A stretch of DNA of 64,000 nucleotides, taken from positions 434,001 to 498,000 of the forward strand of contig JAVJST010000001.1 of assembly GCA_040219295.1 (NCBI GenBank), given 5' to 3'. This DNA is from JAVJST01 sp040219295. GTDB taxonomy: Bacteria > Pseudomonadota > Alphaproteobacteria > Rhodospirillales > Casp-alpha2. Of this stretch, positions 42,673 through 50,762 are shown in pieces; position 1 is the stretch's first letter, and the number at the start of each line of letters is the position of its first letter. The position numbers and the translations under genes were made by a program. The notes below the pieces were generated by a model. The model saw only the letters and a program-made list of their open reading frames with translations, did not search any database and was not told the DNA's origin.

Positions 42673-43752
42673 TTATCGCGCAACCGGTGTCAGGGTCCAC
42701 GACTGAACCATACTCTCGATTTCGGGCCGCACGATGTCGAATGATTCCCGGGGTGCGACGAAGGTGAACACGTGCACCGTGTCGCTGCCGGCGCGCGGCA
42801 TGGCAATCGACCACTGCCGGAACGGTGTTTCGAACCGGGTGTAGTCGGAAACGAGCTGCCGGCCCTCGGCCGGCGGTCCCTCCGCCCGGGCGAGCCGGAT
42901 GGGGTGCGCTTCCGAGTGGTGGACGTCGCTGACCGAATAGGCGAGTTGCGCCATGATTTCCTGCAGCACGCCCTCGACGGCCGCCGTATCGCTGCCGGAG
43001 AACGAGCTGGCGACGTTCTGGATGCTGGCATTGGCCGGGCCGCCGCCATGTTCGGGCGGCATGGAAAAGACGACCATGTGGGGCGCCGGCTGACTGACCT
43101 GCCAGCCCGCCGGGTAACTGATCGATATGCCCATGGCGCCATCATCGAACAGGCCGGGTCCGCCCCGGACCGGTGCGTTCGCACTTTCGGCCATCGCCGG
43201 CGCTGACGGTCCCTGCGGCGGCTTGAAACGGGCCATCATCAAGTCGAACACGCCCTGGGTCTCGCTGAACACCCGTTCCGGCGCGATGAACAGGATCGCC
43301 ATGTCGAGGTTGCCGGCACGCATGATGACCGCGCGGGTCTTGCTCCCCGATCCTTCGTAAAGGCTTTCGTAGGCGGCAATGCCCGCGATCGTCGTCCTGC
43401 CCCCGTACAACTTCAGTGACCACGGCCGGTTGGCGCCGAGGTAGAGCGATTCGAGCTTCGCTGCCATGGCCTCGAGCGTACTGTTCGGCGAGGCCGGTCC
43501 GGATTGCACGTGCATCACCCAGCCCTCGCGGGAGCGGACGGAGACATCGACCGGTGCTTCGCGTTCGATGATTTCCGCGTCGGCCGGAACCGTCAGCTCG
43601 AACCCCTTTTGCGGGTGCACGTAGACCTGCGCGGCGCCGACGCCGACCGTTGATTGCGCATTGGCCATGCTGCCGGCGACAGCGACGGGTGGCACCGCGA
43701 TCGCCAGAAAGGCTGCCGTCAGGATGGTTCGAAGATCCGGGAACGTTTTCAT
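42673..43752 (-). CDS. Exported protein with two DcrB/PsbP-like domains
   Basis: A 359-residue protein with a signal peptide (ILTAAFLAIAVPPVAVAGSM). Two similar alpha/beta units follow, at about residues 40-180 (YVHPQKGFELTVPADAEIIE ... FIAPERVFSE) and 210-355 (GISISYPAGWQVSQ ... FTFVAPRESFDIVRPEIES MV). The pattern F/S-x-YPAGW ... APxExF ... I..S is that of DcrB/PsbP-like domains. I cannot name a function. It heads the leftward series DUF2927-ABC-ABC-HlyD and may be part of the same system. Confidence 0.7.
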   Translation of the reverse strand: MKTFPDLRTILTAAFLAIAVPPVAVAGSMANAQSTVGVGAAQVYVHPQKGFELTVPADAEIIEREAPVDVSVRSREGWVMHVQSGPASPNSTLEAMAAKLESLYLGANRPWSLKLYGGRTTIAGIAAYESLYEGSGSKTRAVIMRAGNLDMAILFIAPERVFSETQGVFDLMMARFKPPQGPSAPAMAESANAPVRGGPGLFDDGAMGISISYPAGWQVSQPAPHMVVFSMPPEHGGGPANASIQNVASSFSGSDTAAVEGVLQEIMAQLAYSVSDVHHSEAHPIRLARAEGPPAEGRQLVSDYTRFETPFRQWSIAMPRAGSDTVHVFTFVAPRESFDIVRPEIESMVQSWTLTPVAR

Positions 43753-43805
43753 GGCCGGTCATGCTAAGGTTCCATGGTTAACAAACCGTGACCAGGGACC
43801 GGAAC

Positions 43806-44123
43806 ATGACCGCCGCCGCCATGCTGATCATCGCTTTGGTGATCGTTGTCCCGTTGGTGCTGCCGTGGTTTCAGGGCCGAGGGTATGGGGTTGGGTTACT
43901 CGACCACCCGTCCCTGCACGCGGACGAGGATGGTCGGCGCGCCTCGGAAGACCGCATCCGTTTTCGCCTGCCGCCCTCTCCGGGTGAACACATCCAGGCG
44001 GCAACGGAGCAGCATGAGCACACCAGCGGCAATCACGAGCGCTTGCGTCGACGGGTCATCGGCCTGATCGAACGGCACCCGGATCGCGGCGCAGAAGTAA
44101 TCCGCGACTGGATGCACCAGTAG
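43806..44123 (+). CDS. Small membrane protein with FliF-tail-like C-terminus
   Basis: A 105-residue protein from the ATG at 43806, preceded by AGGGA about 6 nt upstream; a GTG at 43788 is possible. It has one N-terminal membrane span (AMLIIALVIVVPLVLPWFQG), a polar linker and a C-terminal helix pair, RLRRRVIGLIERHPDRGAEV followed by IRDWMHQ. That ending resembles the FliG-binding tail of the flagellar MS-ring protein FliF. No flagellar gene is in the window, so a flagellar role is inference. Confidence 0.6.
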   Translation: MTAAAMLIIALVIVVPLVLPWFQGRGYGVGLLDHPSLHADEDGRRASEDRIRFRLPPSPGEHIQAATEQHEHTSGNHERLRRRVIGLIERHPDRGAEVIRDWMHQ

Positions 44124-44156
44124 CGTACTTCCGACGAGCCAAGGGACCGGCTCGCG

Positions 44157-44185
44157 TTGACAACATGCGGCACTTCGCATACAAG
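44157..44185 (+). promoter_or_regulatory. Predicted sigma-70 promoter for the tauE-like operon
   Basis: A perfect TTGACA (44157-44162) is followed after 17 nt by TACAAG (44180-44185, 4 of 6 consensus). It lies about 120 nt before the start of the TauE/SafE gene, in an AT-rich stretch, which leaves a leader of roughly 110 nt. Confidence 0.65.
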
Positions 44186-44305
44186 CGCTAAATAACTCAA
44201 GAATAATACATTTTTCGCCAGATGCGCCTGTCAGATACCCACGTCAGCATCGCCGTCGTCGCCCTATGCCGCGACGCAACAGCCGTGCGGCCCTGAGGCG
44301 TCTGG

Positions 44306-45223
44306 ATGGACATCTACCTTCCCATCGCTGAGGTCTCGGTCAATATCTTCCTGATCCTCGGCATGGGGGGCGGTGTCGGATTTCTGTCCGGCTTGTTCGG
44401 TGTCGGCGGCGGCTTCCTGATGACGCCGCTGCTGATTTTCGTCGGCATTCCGCCGGCTGTAGCCGTCGCGACCGAGGCCAACCAGATCGTCGCGTCGTCC
44501 ATATCCGGGGTTCTCGCCCACTGGAAGCGCGGCAACGTCGACGTCAAGATGGGCCTCGTCTTGCTGGTCGGCGGTGTGGTCGGTTCGAGCTCGGGCGTCT
44601 GGCTGTTCACGTTGTTGCGCGAGATCGGTCAGGTCGACCTGGTCATCAAGCTCTCCTACGTCGTGTTCCTGGGAATCATCGGCTCGCTGATGCTGGTTGA
44701 GAGCCTGCGCACCATGATGAAGTCAGGCCGCCAGGTGGCGCGCGCGAAACGGCACCATCACAACTGGATGCACGGCCTGCCGTTCAAGATGCGGTTCCGG
44801 AAGTCTAAACTCTACATCAGCGCACTGCTGCCGTTCTTCATCGGTGCGTTCGTCGGCGTGCTGGCGGCCATCATGGGTGTCGGCGGCGGCTTCGTCATGG
44901 TGCCGGCGATGATCTACATCTTGGGCATGCCGACGGCGGTTGTCGTCGGCACCTCGCTCTTCCAGATCATTTTCGTGACCGCCAACGTCACCATCCTGCA
45001 GTCGGTCAACAACCAGACGGTCGATATCGTGCTGGCGCTGTTGTTGCTGGCGGGTGCGGTCATCGGCGCGCAGTTCGGCGCCCGCGCCGGTGCCAAACTA
45101 CACGGAGAGCAGCTTCGCGGCCTTTTGGCGCTGATGGTCATCATGGTGTGCGCGAAACTGGGTTACGACCTCGTGGCGACGCCGGCGGAGCTCTACTCCC
45201 TCGGCGTGGCGGGAGAACACTGA
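44306..45223 (+). CDS. TauE/SafE-family anion exporter
   Basis: A 305-residue integral membrane protein of the sulfite/sulfonate exporter family, with seven or eight spans. The two family repeats begin GVGFLSGLFGVGGGFLMTPL and GAFVGVLAAIMGVGGGFVMV; ATEANQIVASSISGVLAHWK is also typical. GAGGCG lies upstream of the ATG. The gene is coupled to the next (ATG inside TGATG). The anion carried is not evident, but the TIGR02186 partner is typical for one branch of this family. Confidence 0.92.
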   Translation: MDIYLPIAEVSVNIFLILGMGGGVGFLSGLFGVGGGFLMTPLLIFVGIPPAVAVATEANQIVASSISGVLAHWKRGNVDVKMGLVLLVGGVVGSSSGVWLFTLLREIGQVDLVIKLSYVVFLGIIGSLMLVESLRTMMKSGRQVARAKRHHHNWMHGLPFKMRFRKSKLYISALLPFFIGAFVGVLAAIMGVGGGFVMVPAMIYILGMPTAVVVGTSLFQIIFVTANVTILQSVNNQTVDIVLALLLLAGAVIGAQFGARAGAKLHGEQLRGLLALMVIMVCAKLGYDLVATPAELYSLGVAGEH

Positions 45224-46020
45224 TGCAACCGGCGACACACGATCGAGCGGTTGGCGCGTCACGCAACGAGAGGTGGAAGACGGCCGTGGTCGCGGTCGTG
45301 GCTGCCGTGATGGTGGTGTTTGCCGCGCCGCTGTTGCGGGCCCAGGACCTGGTGATCGACCTGTCCAATCCGGTGGTGGCGATTACCGCCGGTTTCTCCG
45401 GCACCGACCTGTTGCTGTTCGGCGCAACGTCGCAGGACGGAGACGTCGCCGTGGTCGTGCGCGGCCCGCAGGAAAACCATGTCGTGCGGGTCAAGGAACG
45501 GGTCGCCGGTATCTGGGTCAACGGCGACGAGATCACGTTCACCGACGTGCCGTCCTACTACGCGATTGCCGCCAACCGCCCGATCGACGACTTCGTGCCG
45601 GCGAAGGATGCCGACATTCACCAGATCGGCAAGGAACACCTTCTGTTCAAGCCGCTGGTGACGCATCAACTCATCGAAAACCCGCAACCCTTCGCCGACG
45701 CGCTGCTCCGCATCAAGCAGGCCCAGGGGCTCTATGCCGAGCGCCCAAACAGCCTGTCGTTCCTCGGACACGGCCTGTTCCGCACCAACATTCACTTCCC
45801 GGCCAACGTCAGCGTCGGGACCTACGGCATCGACGTTTACCTGTTCCAGAACGGCGAACTGGTCGATACGCAGACGTCACTCCTGAACATCCGGAAGTTC
45901 GGCGTCGAGGCCAGCATCTTCGATTTTGCTCACCGCTACTCCCTGGCCTATGGCATACTCGCAGTGCTTGTAGCCGCGGCCGCGGGCTGGTTCGCAAACG
46001 CTGTATTCGCGCGCCGCTGA
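45223..46020 (+). CDS. TIGR02186 family protein, partner of TauE
   Basis: A 265-residue protein with an N-terminal membrane signal (VAVVAAVMVVFAAPLLRAQD), a periplasmic beta-rich domain (VVAITAGFSGTDLLLFGAT, VVVRGPQENHVVRVKERVAG, WVNGDEITFTDVPSYYAIAA) and one C-terminal span (LAYGILAVLVAAAAGWFAN). The match is to TIGR02186, a conserved alphaproteobacterial family found beside TauE/SafE exporters. The ATG overlaps the tauE-like stop by one base (TGATG), so co-translation and a shared complex are likely. Confidence 0.85.
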   Translation: MQPATHDRAVGASRNERWKTAVVAVVAAVMVVFAAPLLRAQDLVIDLSNPVVAITAGFSGTDLLLFGATSQDGDVAVVVRGPQENHVVRVKERVAGIWVNGDEITFTDVPSYYAIAANRPIDDFVPAKDADIHQIGKEHLLFKPLVTHQLIENPQPFADALLRIKQAQGLYAERPNSLSFLGHGLFRTNIHFPANVSVGTYGIDVYLFQNGELVDTQTSLLNIRKFGVEASIFDFAHRYSLAYGILAVLVAAAAGWFANAVFARR

Positions 46021-46061
46021 GCAGTAAAATTGGCAAGAAACAGGCAGAAACAGGTCAGTTC

Positions 46062-46589
46062 ATGAGCGAACCAGGGTCAGGTGCCGGCGAAGCGGAAGTC
46101 GAAGCCGAGGAAGTCGAAGCCAAGGAAGGCGAACGCGTCTTTCTGTGCCTTGTGGACGAGAGCGAGGAATTCGAGGTGGCGCTCCGTTTCGCCTGTAATC
46201 GCGCGAACAACACGAACGGGCGCATCGCGCTCGCCTACGTGGTGCCGCCGGCCGAGTTCCAGCACTGGGTCGGCATCGGCAACCTGATGGAACAGGAGGG
46301 CCGCGAACAGGCCGAAGAGATGTGCCGGGTGGTCGGCGAAGTCGTCCAGAAACGCACCGGCAAGATGCCGATCGTCTTCATCAGGTTCGGCAAGCCCCAA
46401 GAGGAAATCGTCAAGCTGATCGACGAGGAGCCGCAGATCGCCATCCTGGTGCTCGGCGCCTCGATTTCCGGCAACGGCCCGGGTCCGATCGTCAGTCACA
46501 TCGTCAACGAGATGTCGGGCGGCTTCCACATCCCGATCACCATCGTGCCCGGTTCGATGACCGACGAGCAAATCGACGCGATTACCTGA
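46062..46589 (+). CDS. Universal stress protein (UspA family)
   Basis: A 175-residue protein with an acidic, repetitive N-terminus (AEVEAEEVEAKEGE) followed by one Usp domain: RVFLCLVDESEEFEVALRFA, RIALAYVVPPAEFQHWVGI and the nucleotide-site segment ILVLGASISGNGPGPIVSHI. It lies 41 bp after the TIGR02186 gene on the same strand, so it is probably the third gene of that operon. It converges with rpe, 6 bp apart. Confidence 0.88.
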   Translation: MSEPGSGAGEAEVEAEEVEAKEGERVFLCLVDESEEFEVALRFACNRANNTNGRIALAYVVPPAEFQHWVGIGNLMEQEGREQAEEMCRVVGEVVQKRTGKMPIVFIRFGKPQEEIVKLIDEEPQIAILVLGASISGNGPGPIVSHIVNEMSGGFHIPITIVPGSMTDEQIDAIT

Positions 46590-46595
46590 CCCGTT

Positions 46596-47264
46596 TCAGC
46601 TGGCGTCCGTCGCGCTCTGGCGCAAGGCCTGGATGTTGGCCTCGTAATTGCCATCACCGAACACCGCGCTGCCGGCGACCAGTACGTTGGCACCGGCGGC
46701 CGCGACGGTCGCCGCGGTTTCCGGATTGATGCCGCCGTCGACTTCGAGCTCGATGTCACGATCGCCGATCATGTTCCTGATTTGACGTATTTTCTCGACC
46801 TGCGATGGAATGAACGACTGACCGCCGAAACCGGGGTTCACGCTCATGACCAGGATGAGGTCGAGACCGTCGAGTACGTGCGCAATGGTATCGGCCGGGG
46901 TCGCCGGATTGAGCGATACCCCCGCCTTTTTGCCGAATCCCCGGATCATCTGCAGGCTGCGGTCGAGGTGTTTGTCGGCCTCGACGTGCACGGTGATGAT
47001 GTCGGCCCCGGCATCCGCATACGCCTCGAGATGCGGTTGCGCCGGATCGATCATCAGGTGGACGTCGAACGGCAGTCTGGTGACCTGGCGCAGCGCCTTG
47101 ATGACCGGCGGTCCGAACGTCAGGTTGGGCACGAAGTGCCCGTCCATGACGTCGATGTGGACGTAGTCGCAGCTCGCCGCCTCGATCGCCCGGATTTCCT
47201 CGCCGAGCCGCGCGAAGTCGGCGGACAGGATGCTCGGGGCGATCTTGACTGGGCGGTCGGCCAT
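46596..47264 (-). CDS. rpe: Ribulose-phosphate 3-epimerase
   Basis: A 222-residue TIM-barrel enzyme interconverting ribulose 5-phosphate and xylulose 5-phosphate in the pentose phosphate and Calvin pathways. Marks are IAPSILSADFARLGEEIRA, YVHIDVMDGHFVPNLTFGPP (metal-binding His and Asp), FDVHLMIDPAQPHLEAYADA, LVMSVNPGFGGQSFIPSQVE and LEVDGGINPETA. It follows fbaB by 4 bp and ends the leftward tkt-fbaB-rpe unit. Confidence 0.96.
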   Translation of the reverse strand: MADRPVKIAPSILSADFARLGEEIRAIEAASCDYVHIDVMDGHFVPNLTFGPPVIKALRQVTRLPFDVHLMIDPAQPHLEAYADAGADIITVHVEADKHLDRSLQMIRGFGKKAGVSLNPATPADTIAHVLDGLDLILVMSVNPGFGGQSFIPSQVEKIRQIRNMIGDRDIELEVDGGINPETAATVAAAGANVLVAGSAVFGDGNYEANIQALRQSATDAS

Positions 47265-47268
47265 CTCG

Positions 47269-48273
47269 TCAGGCCGCCAGTTTGCCGGCGGTGGCGTCGC
47301 GGTTCGCCTTGGCGCGCTCCAGCAGCGCCGACTGCCCGGCCGGAAGGTTCGCTTCGCTGCCGGACCAGGCCTTGAGCGCCGACTGCTGTAGCGCCCGGCC
47401 GTACGAGAAGCTGACGGCCCACGGCAGCGGTCCGCAATCGCGGTTCATGATGTTCAGATGCTCGCTTGCCTGCTCTTCCGTTTGGCCGCCGGACAGGAAC
47501 ATGATGCCCGGAACCGCCGCCGGCACACACCGCTTGAGCGAGGCGATGGTGCGCGCCGCGACCTCGTCGGCGCTCGCCTGTTCGGCACAGTCCATACCCG
47601 AGATCACCATGTTCGGCTTGAGGATCATACCCTCGAGGGCGACTTCCTGGGCGTAGAGCTCGGCGAACACGGCTTCGAGAGTGTCCTCGGTGACCTGCTC
47701 GCAGCGGTCAATGTCGTGATCGCCGTCCATCAGCACCTCGGGCTCGACGATCGGCACCAACCCGCCTTCCTGGCAGATCTTGGCGTAGCGGGCGAGCGCA
47801 TGGGCGTTAACGTGAATGCAGTGGCCGCTCGGCGCGTCGTCGGCGATGGTGATGACGGCGCGCCACTTGGCGAACCGGGCGCCGAGAGAGACGTACTCCT
47901 CGACCCGCGCCGGCAGACCGTCGAGGCCCTCGGTGACCTTCTCGCCCGGGCTGCCCGGCAGCGCCTTGGCGCCGGCATCGACCTTGATGCCGGGGACGAT
48001 CTTCTGGCGCTCGAGCAGTTCAACGAGCCGCGTGCCGTCGGCCGCGCTCTGGCGGATCGTCTCGTCGAACAGGATGGCGCCGGAAATGAACTCGCCAAGA
48101 CCCTCGGAACGGAACAGCATTTCACGATAGGCGCGGCGATTGGGTTCCGTATTTTCGACGCCGATCTGGTCGAACCGCTTGCCGATGGTACCGGTACTCT
48201 CGTCGGCGGCTAGCAGTCCGCGATTGCCCGAAACCATTTCCTGCGCCGTTGCTACCAGGCGGTCAAAGTCCAT
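47269..48273 (-). CDS. Class I fructose-bisphosphate aldolase
   Basis: A 334-residue class I (Schiff-base) aldolase of the eukaryote-like type. Marks are GNRGLLAADESTGTIGKRF, the catalytic lysine segment FAKWRAVITI, VPIVEPEVLMDGDHDIDRCE, the Schiff-base lysine in GMILKPNMVISG, and PGIMFLSGGQTEEQASEHLN. I choose the ATG at 48273 (MDFDRLVATAQEMV); nine more codons precede it in frame. It cleaves fructose 1,6-bisphosphate and can form sedoheptulose bisphosphate, and lies 61 bp downstream of tkt. Confidence 0.94.
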   Translation of the reverse strand: MDFDRLVATAQEMVSGNRGLLAADESTGTIGKRFDQIGVENTEPNRRAYREMLFRSEGLGEFISGAILFDETIRQSAADGTRLVELLERQKIVPGIKVDAGAKALPGSPGEKVTEGLDGLPARVEEYVSLGARFAKWRAVITIADDAPSGHCIHVNAHALARYAKICQEGGLVPIVEPEVLMDGDHDIDRCEQVTEDTLEAVFAELYAQEVALEGMILKPNMVISGMDCAEQASADEVAARTIASLKRCVPAAVPGIMFLSGGQTEEQASEHLNIMNRDCGPLPWAVSFSYGRALQQSALKAWSGSEANLPAGQSALLERAKANRDATAGKLAA

Positions 48274-48334
48274 TGATGTCCTCCATCCACGATGGGCCAT
48301 AGCCGGCCCGACCTATCTTCAGGACCGGTGCCGA

Positions 48335-50365
48335 TCAGGCCCCGGCCAGTTCCCGGGCTTCCTCGGCGACGCGTTCGGCGGTGATGCCGAAGTGCGGGAA
48401 CAGGTCCTTGGCCGGCGCCGAAGCACCGAAACCCGTCATGCCGACGAAACGCCCGTTCTCACCCAGGTACTTGTCCCAGCCGAAACCGCCCGCGGCTTCG
48501 ACACCGACCCGCGGTGCCGTGCCGAGCACCTTATTCCGGTAGGCGGCGTCCTGCGCGTCGAACAGTTCGAAACACGGCAGGGAAACGACGGCGGCGTCGA
48601 TGCCGCCCGATTTCAGGATATCCCGCGCGGCCATGGCGACGGAGACCTCGGAGCCGGAAGCGATCAGGGTAACGGCGCGCGAGTCCGCGCCGCCGTCGGC
48701 CTCTGCGAGGACGTAACCGCCCCGGCCGCACAGGTTGTCGGCGACAAGCTCGGTCCTGAGCGTCGGCAGTCCCTGCCGGGTCAGTACCATGCCCGACGGC
48801 GTGTTCTTGTTCTCGAGCGCCAGTGCCCAGCACTCGGCCGTTTCCACACCGTCGCAGGGACGGAACGTGTTGAAGTTCGGCAAGGCCCGGAGCGACGCCA
48901 GGGTTTCGACCGCCTGGTGGGTCGGGCCGTCCTCGCCCAGGCCGATGGAATCGTGGGTCAGCACGTAGACGACCTGCTGGCCCATCAGCGCCGACAGGCG
49001 CATGGCCCCCTTCATGTAGTCGGTGAAGACCAGGAAGGTTCCGCCATACGGCAGGAAACCGCCGTGCAGCGCAATCCCGTTCATGACCGCGGCCATGCCG
49101 TGCTCACGCACGCCGTAGTGGATGTAGCGACCGGAGAAATCGGCCGGTGTAACCGGCTCCATGTCCTTGGTCTTCGTATTGACCGAGCCCGTCAGGTCGG
49201 CGGAGCCGCCGATCAGCGCGGGGAACACGCCGGACATGGCACCGAGCGCCTCGCCCGAGGCGACGCGAGTCGCCCAGCCGGGCGCTTCCTCGCTGACCTT
49301 TGCCTTGTGCGCGGCAAGGGCTTTGAACGCGGCCGCCGGAACGTCCCCGGCCAGGGCCGCACTGAAGGCATCGCGATTGTCCGAGGCATCGAGACGGTCC
49401 TGCCAGGCGGCGCTCGCGCTCTGTCCCCGGCTTCCCACGTGACGCCAGGCATCGAGCACGTCGACGGGCACCTCGAACGGGCCGGCAGTCCAGCCCAGCG
49501 CGTCGCGCGCGGCGGCGATTTCCTCGTCGCCAAGCGGCGCGCCGTGGGTCGATGCCGTGCCCTGCTTGTTGGGCGCACCGAAGCCGATGACGGTCTTGCA
49601 GGCAATCATCGACGGCTTGTTGGTCTGCTGGGCGGCTTCGATAGCCGCCCCGATGGCCTCGGGATCGTGACCGTCAACGGCTCGAACGTCCCAGCCGCTG
49701 GCCTTGAAACGCGCCTGCTGGTCGTCGCTGACGGCGAGATCGGTGCCGCCGTCGATGCTGATGGAATTGTCGTCGAACAGGACGATCAGCTTGGAGAGCC
49801 GCAGGTGCCCGGCCATCGAGATCGCCTCGTGCGAGATGCCCTCCATGAGGCAGCCGTCGCCGGCGATGACATAGGTGAAGTGATCGACAAGCGCGTCGCC
49901 GTAGCGGGCCGCCATCATGCGCTCGGCAAGGGCCATGCCGACGGCGTTGGCCAGTCCCTGGCCGAGCGGACCGGTCGTGGTTTCGATCCCCGGCGCGTGG
50001 CCGTATTCCGGATGCCCCGCCGTCATCGAGCCGAGTTGGCGGAAGTTGCGGATCTGATCGATGTCCATGCCCGGATAGCCGTTGAGATAGAGCAAGGCAT
50101 AGAGCAGCATGGAACCGTGCCCGGCCGACAGCACGAAGCGGTCGCGATCCGGCCACTGCGGATCGGCAGCGTCGAATTTCAGGTATCGGCTGAACAGGAC
50201 GGTAGCCACATCGGCCATGCCCATGGGCATCCCGGGATGGCCCGATTTCGCGGTCTGCACCGCATCGGCGGCCAGAAATCGTATCGCGTTGGCCATTCTC
50301 GCGTGGTCGACGGCAATGCCGCTTTCGTCATTGAGGTTTGCCTGATCGTCTGCTGCCATTGCCAT
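48335..50365 (-). CDS. tkt: Transketolase
   Basis: A thiamine-diphosphate enzyme of 676 residues moving two-carbon units between sugar phosphates. Visible marks are ADAVQTAKSGHPGMPMGMAD, FVLSAGHGSMLLYALLYLNG, the ThDP motif VIAGDGCLMEGISHEA through LIVLFDDNSISIDG, GVREHGMAAVMNGIALHGGF, and THDSIGLGEDGPTHQAVETL. The C-terminal domain ends EEARELAGA. It opens the tkt-fbaB-rpe unit; gapdh and pgk, which often sit between tkt and fba in alphaproteobacteria, are absent here. Confidence 0.97.
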   Translation of the reverse strand: MAMAADDQANLNDESGIAVDHARMANAIRFLAADAVQTAKSGHPGMPMGMADVATVLFSRYLKFDAADPQWPDRDRFVLSAGHGSMLLYALLYLNGYPGMDIDQIRNFRQLGSMTAGHPEYGHAPGIETTTGPLGQGLANAVGMALAERMMAARYGDALVDHFTYVIAGDGCLMEGISHEAISMAGHLRLSKLIVLFDDNSISIDGGTDLAVSDDQQARFKASGWDVRAVDGHDPEAIGAAIEAAQQTNKPSMIACKTVIGFGAPNKQGTASTHGAPLGDEEIAAARDALGWTAGPFEVPVDVLDAWRHVGSRGQSASAAWQDRLDASDNRDAFSAALAGDVPAAAFKALAAHKAKVSEEAPGWATRVASGEALGAMSGVFPALIGGSADLTGSVNTKTKDMEPVTPADFSGRYIHYGVREHGMAAVMNGIALHGGFLPYGGTFLVFTDYMKGAMRLSALMGQQVVYVLTHDSIGLGEDGPTHQAVETLASLRALPNFNTFRPCDGVETAECWALALENKNTPSGMVLTRQGLPTLRTELVADNLCGRGGYVLAEADGGADSRAVTLIASGSEVSVAMAARDILKSGGIDAAVVSLPCFELFDAQDAAYRNKVLGTAPRVGVEAAGGFGWDKYLGENGRFVGMTGFGASAPAKDLFPHFGITAERVAEEARELAGA

Positions 50366-50762
50366 TCTCTCGGCTCCCGTCTTCGACGTGCCCTTGCGTT
50401 ACCGTCTGCCCTATCGTCCATCCGGACGCGATCCCAGGAAAAAGTCATGTGCTTGTCGCCAATCCTGGCCGAAATGTCCAGTATTCAGGCGCGGATCCGG
50501 ACTATTTTTTGGCCCGTGTCGAGGATTCAACGGCAGTCGGCATCCCGAAGCCATGCGACATTTCACAGAAACAACAGTTATTCCGTTTAACGCATTGAGT
50601 TCTTGCACGTTTTCGGTACGCGACTTAGTGTAGTTCTCCATCATCTCACTCAACCACGCGCAGAAGATGAGCATGCTGCCCGCAGAAGACGGGGGCGACG
50701 AAATCGAGGATGTTGTCTGATCGAAGAACTCGGTCATTCGTCAGACACCCGACGAGGCATAT
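50366..50762. other. 397-bp intergenic region between divergent tkt and a conserved unknown gene
   Basis: No convincing gene. A 17-codon ORF at 50667-50720 (starting MSMLPAEDGGDEIED) ends 42 nt before the next gene and could be a leader peptide, but it lacks a strong ribosome binding site. Weak promoter-like pairs occur on both strands (for example TTGCAC and TAGTGT, 17 nt apart, near 50602-50631 on the plus strand). No stem followed by a T-run is present. Confidence 0.4.

Noticed and set aside
45273..46589. 438-aa frame that appears to fuse the TIGR02186 region with the universal stress protein
   Set aside because: The N-terminal 260 residues are an out-of-frame Arg-rich shadow of the TIGR02186 gene; only the part from 46062 is a real protein.
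48140..50590. 816-aa open frame on the plus strand opposite tkt
   Set aside because: Composition is dominated by Arg, Gly, His and Val with no motif, and transketolase on the other strand is unmistakable.
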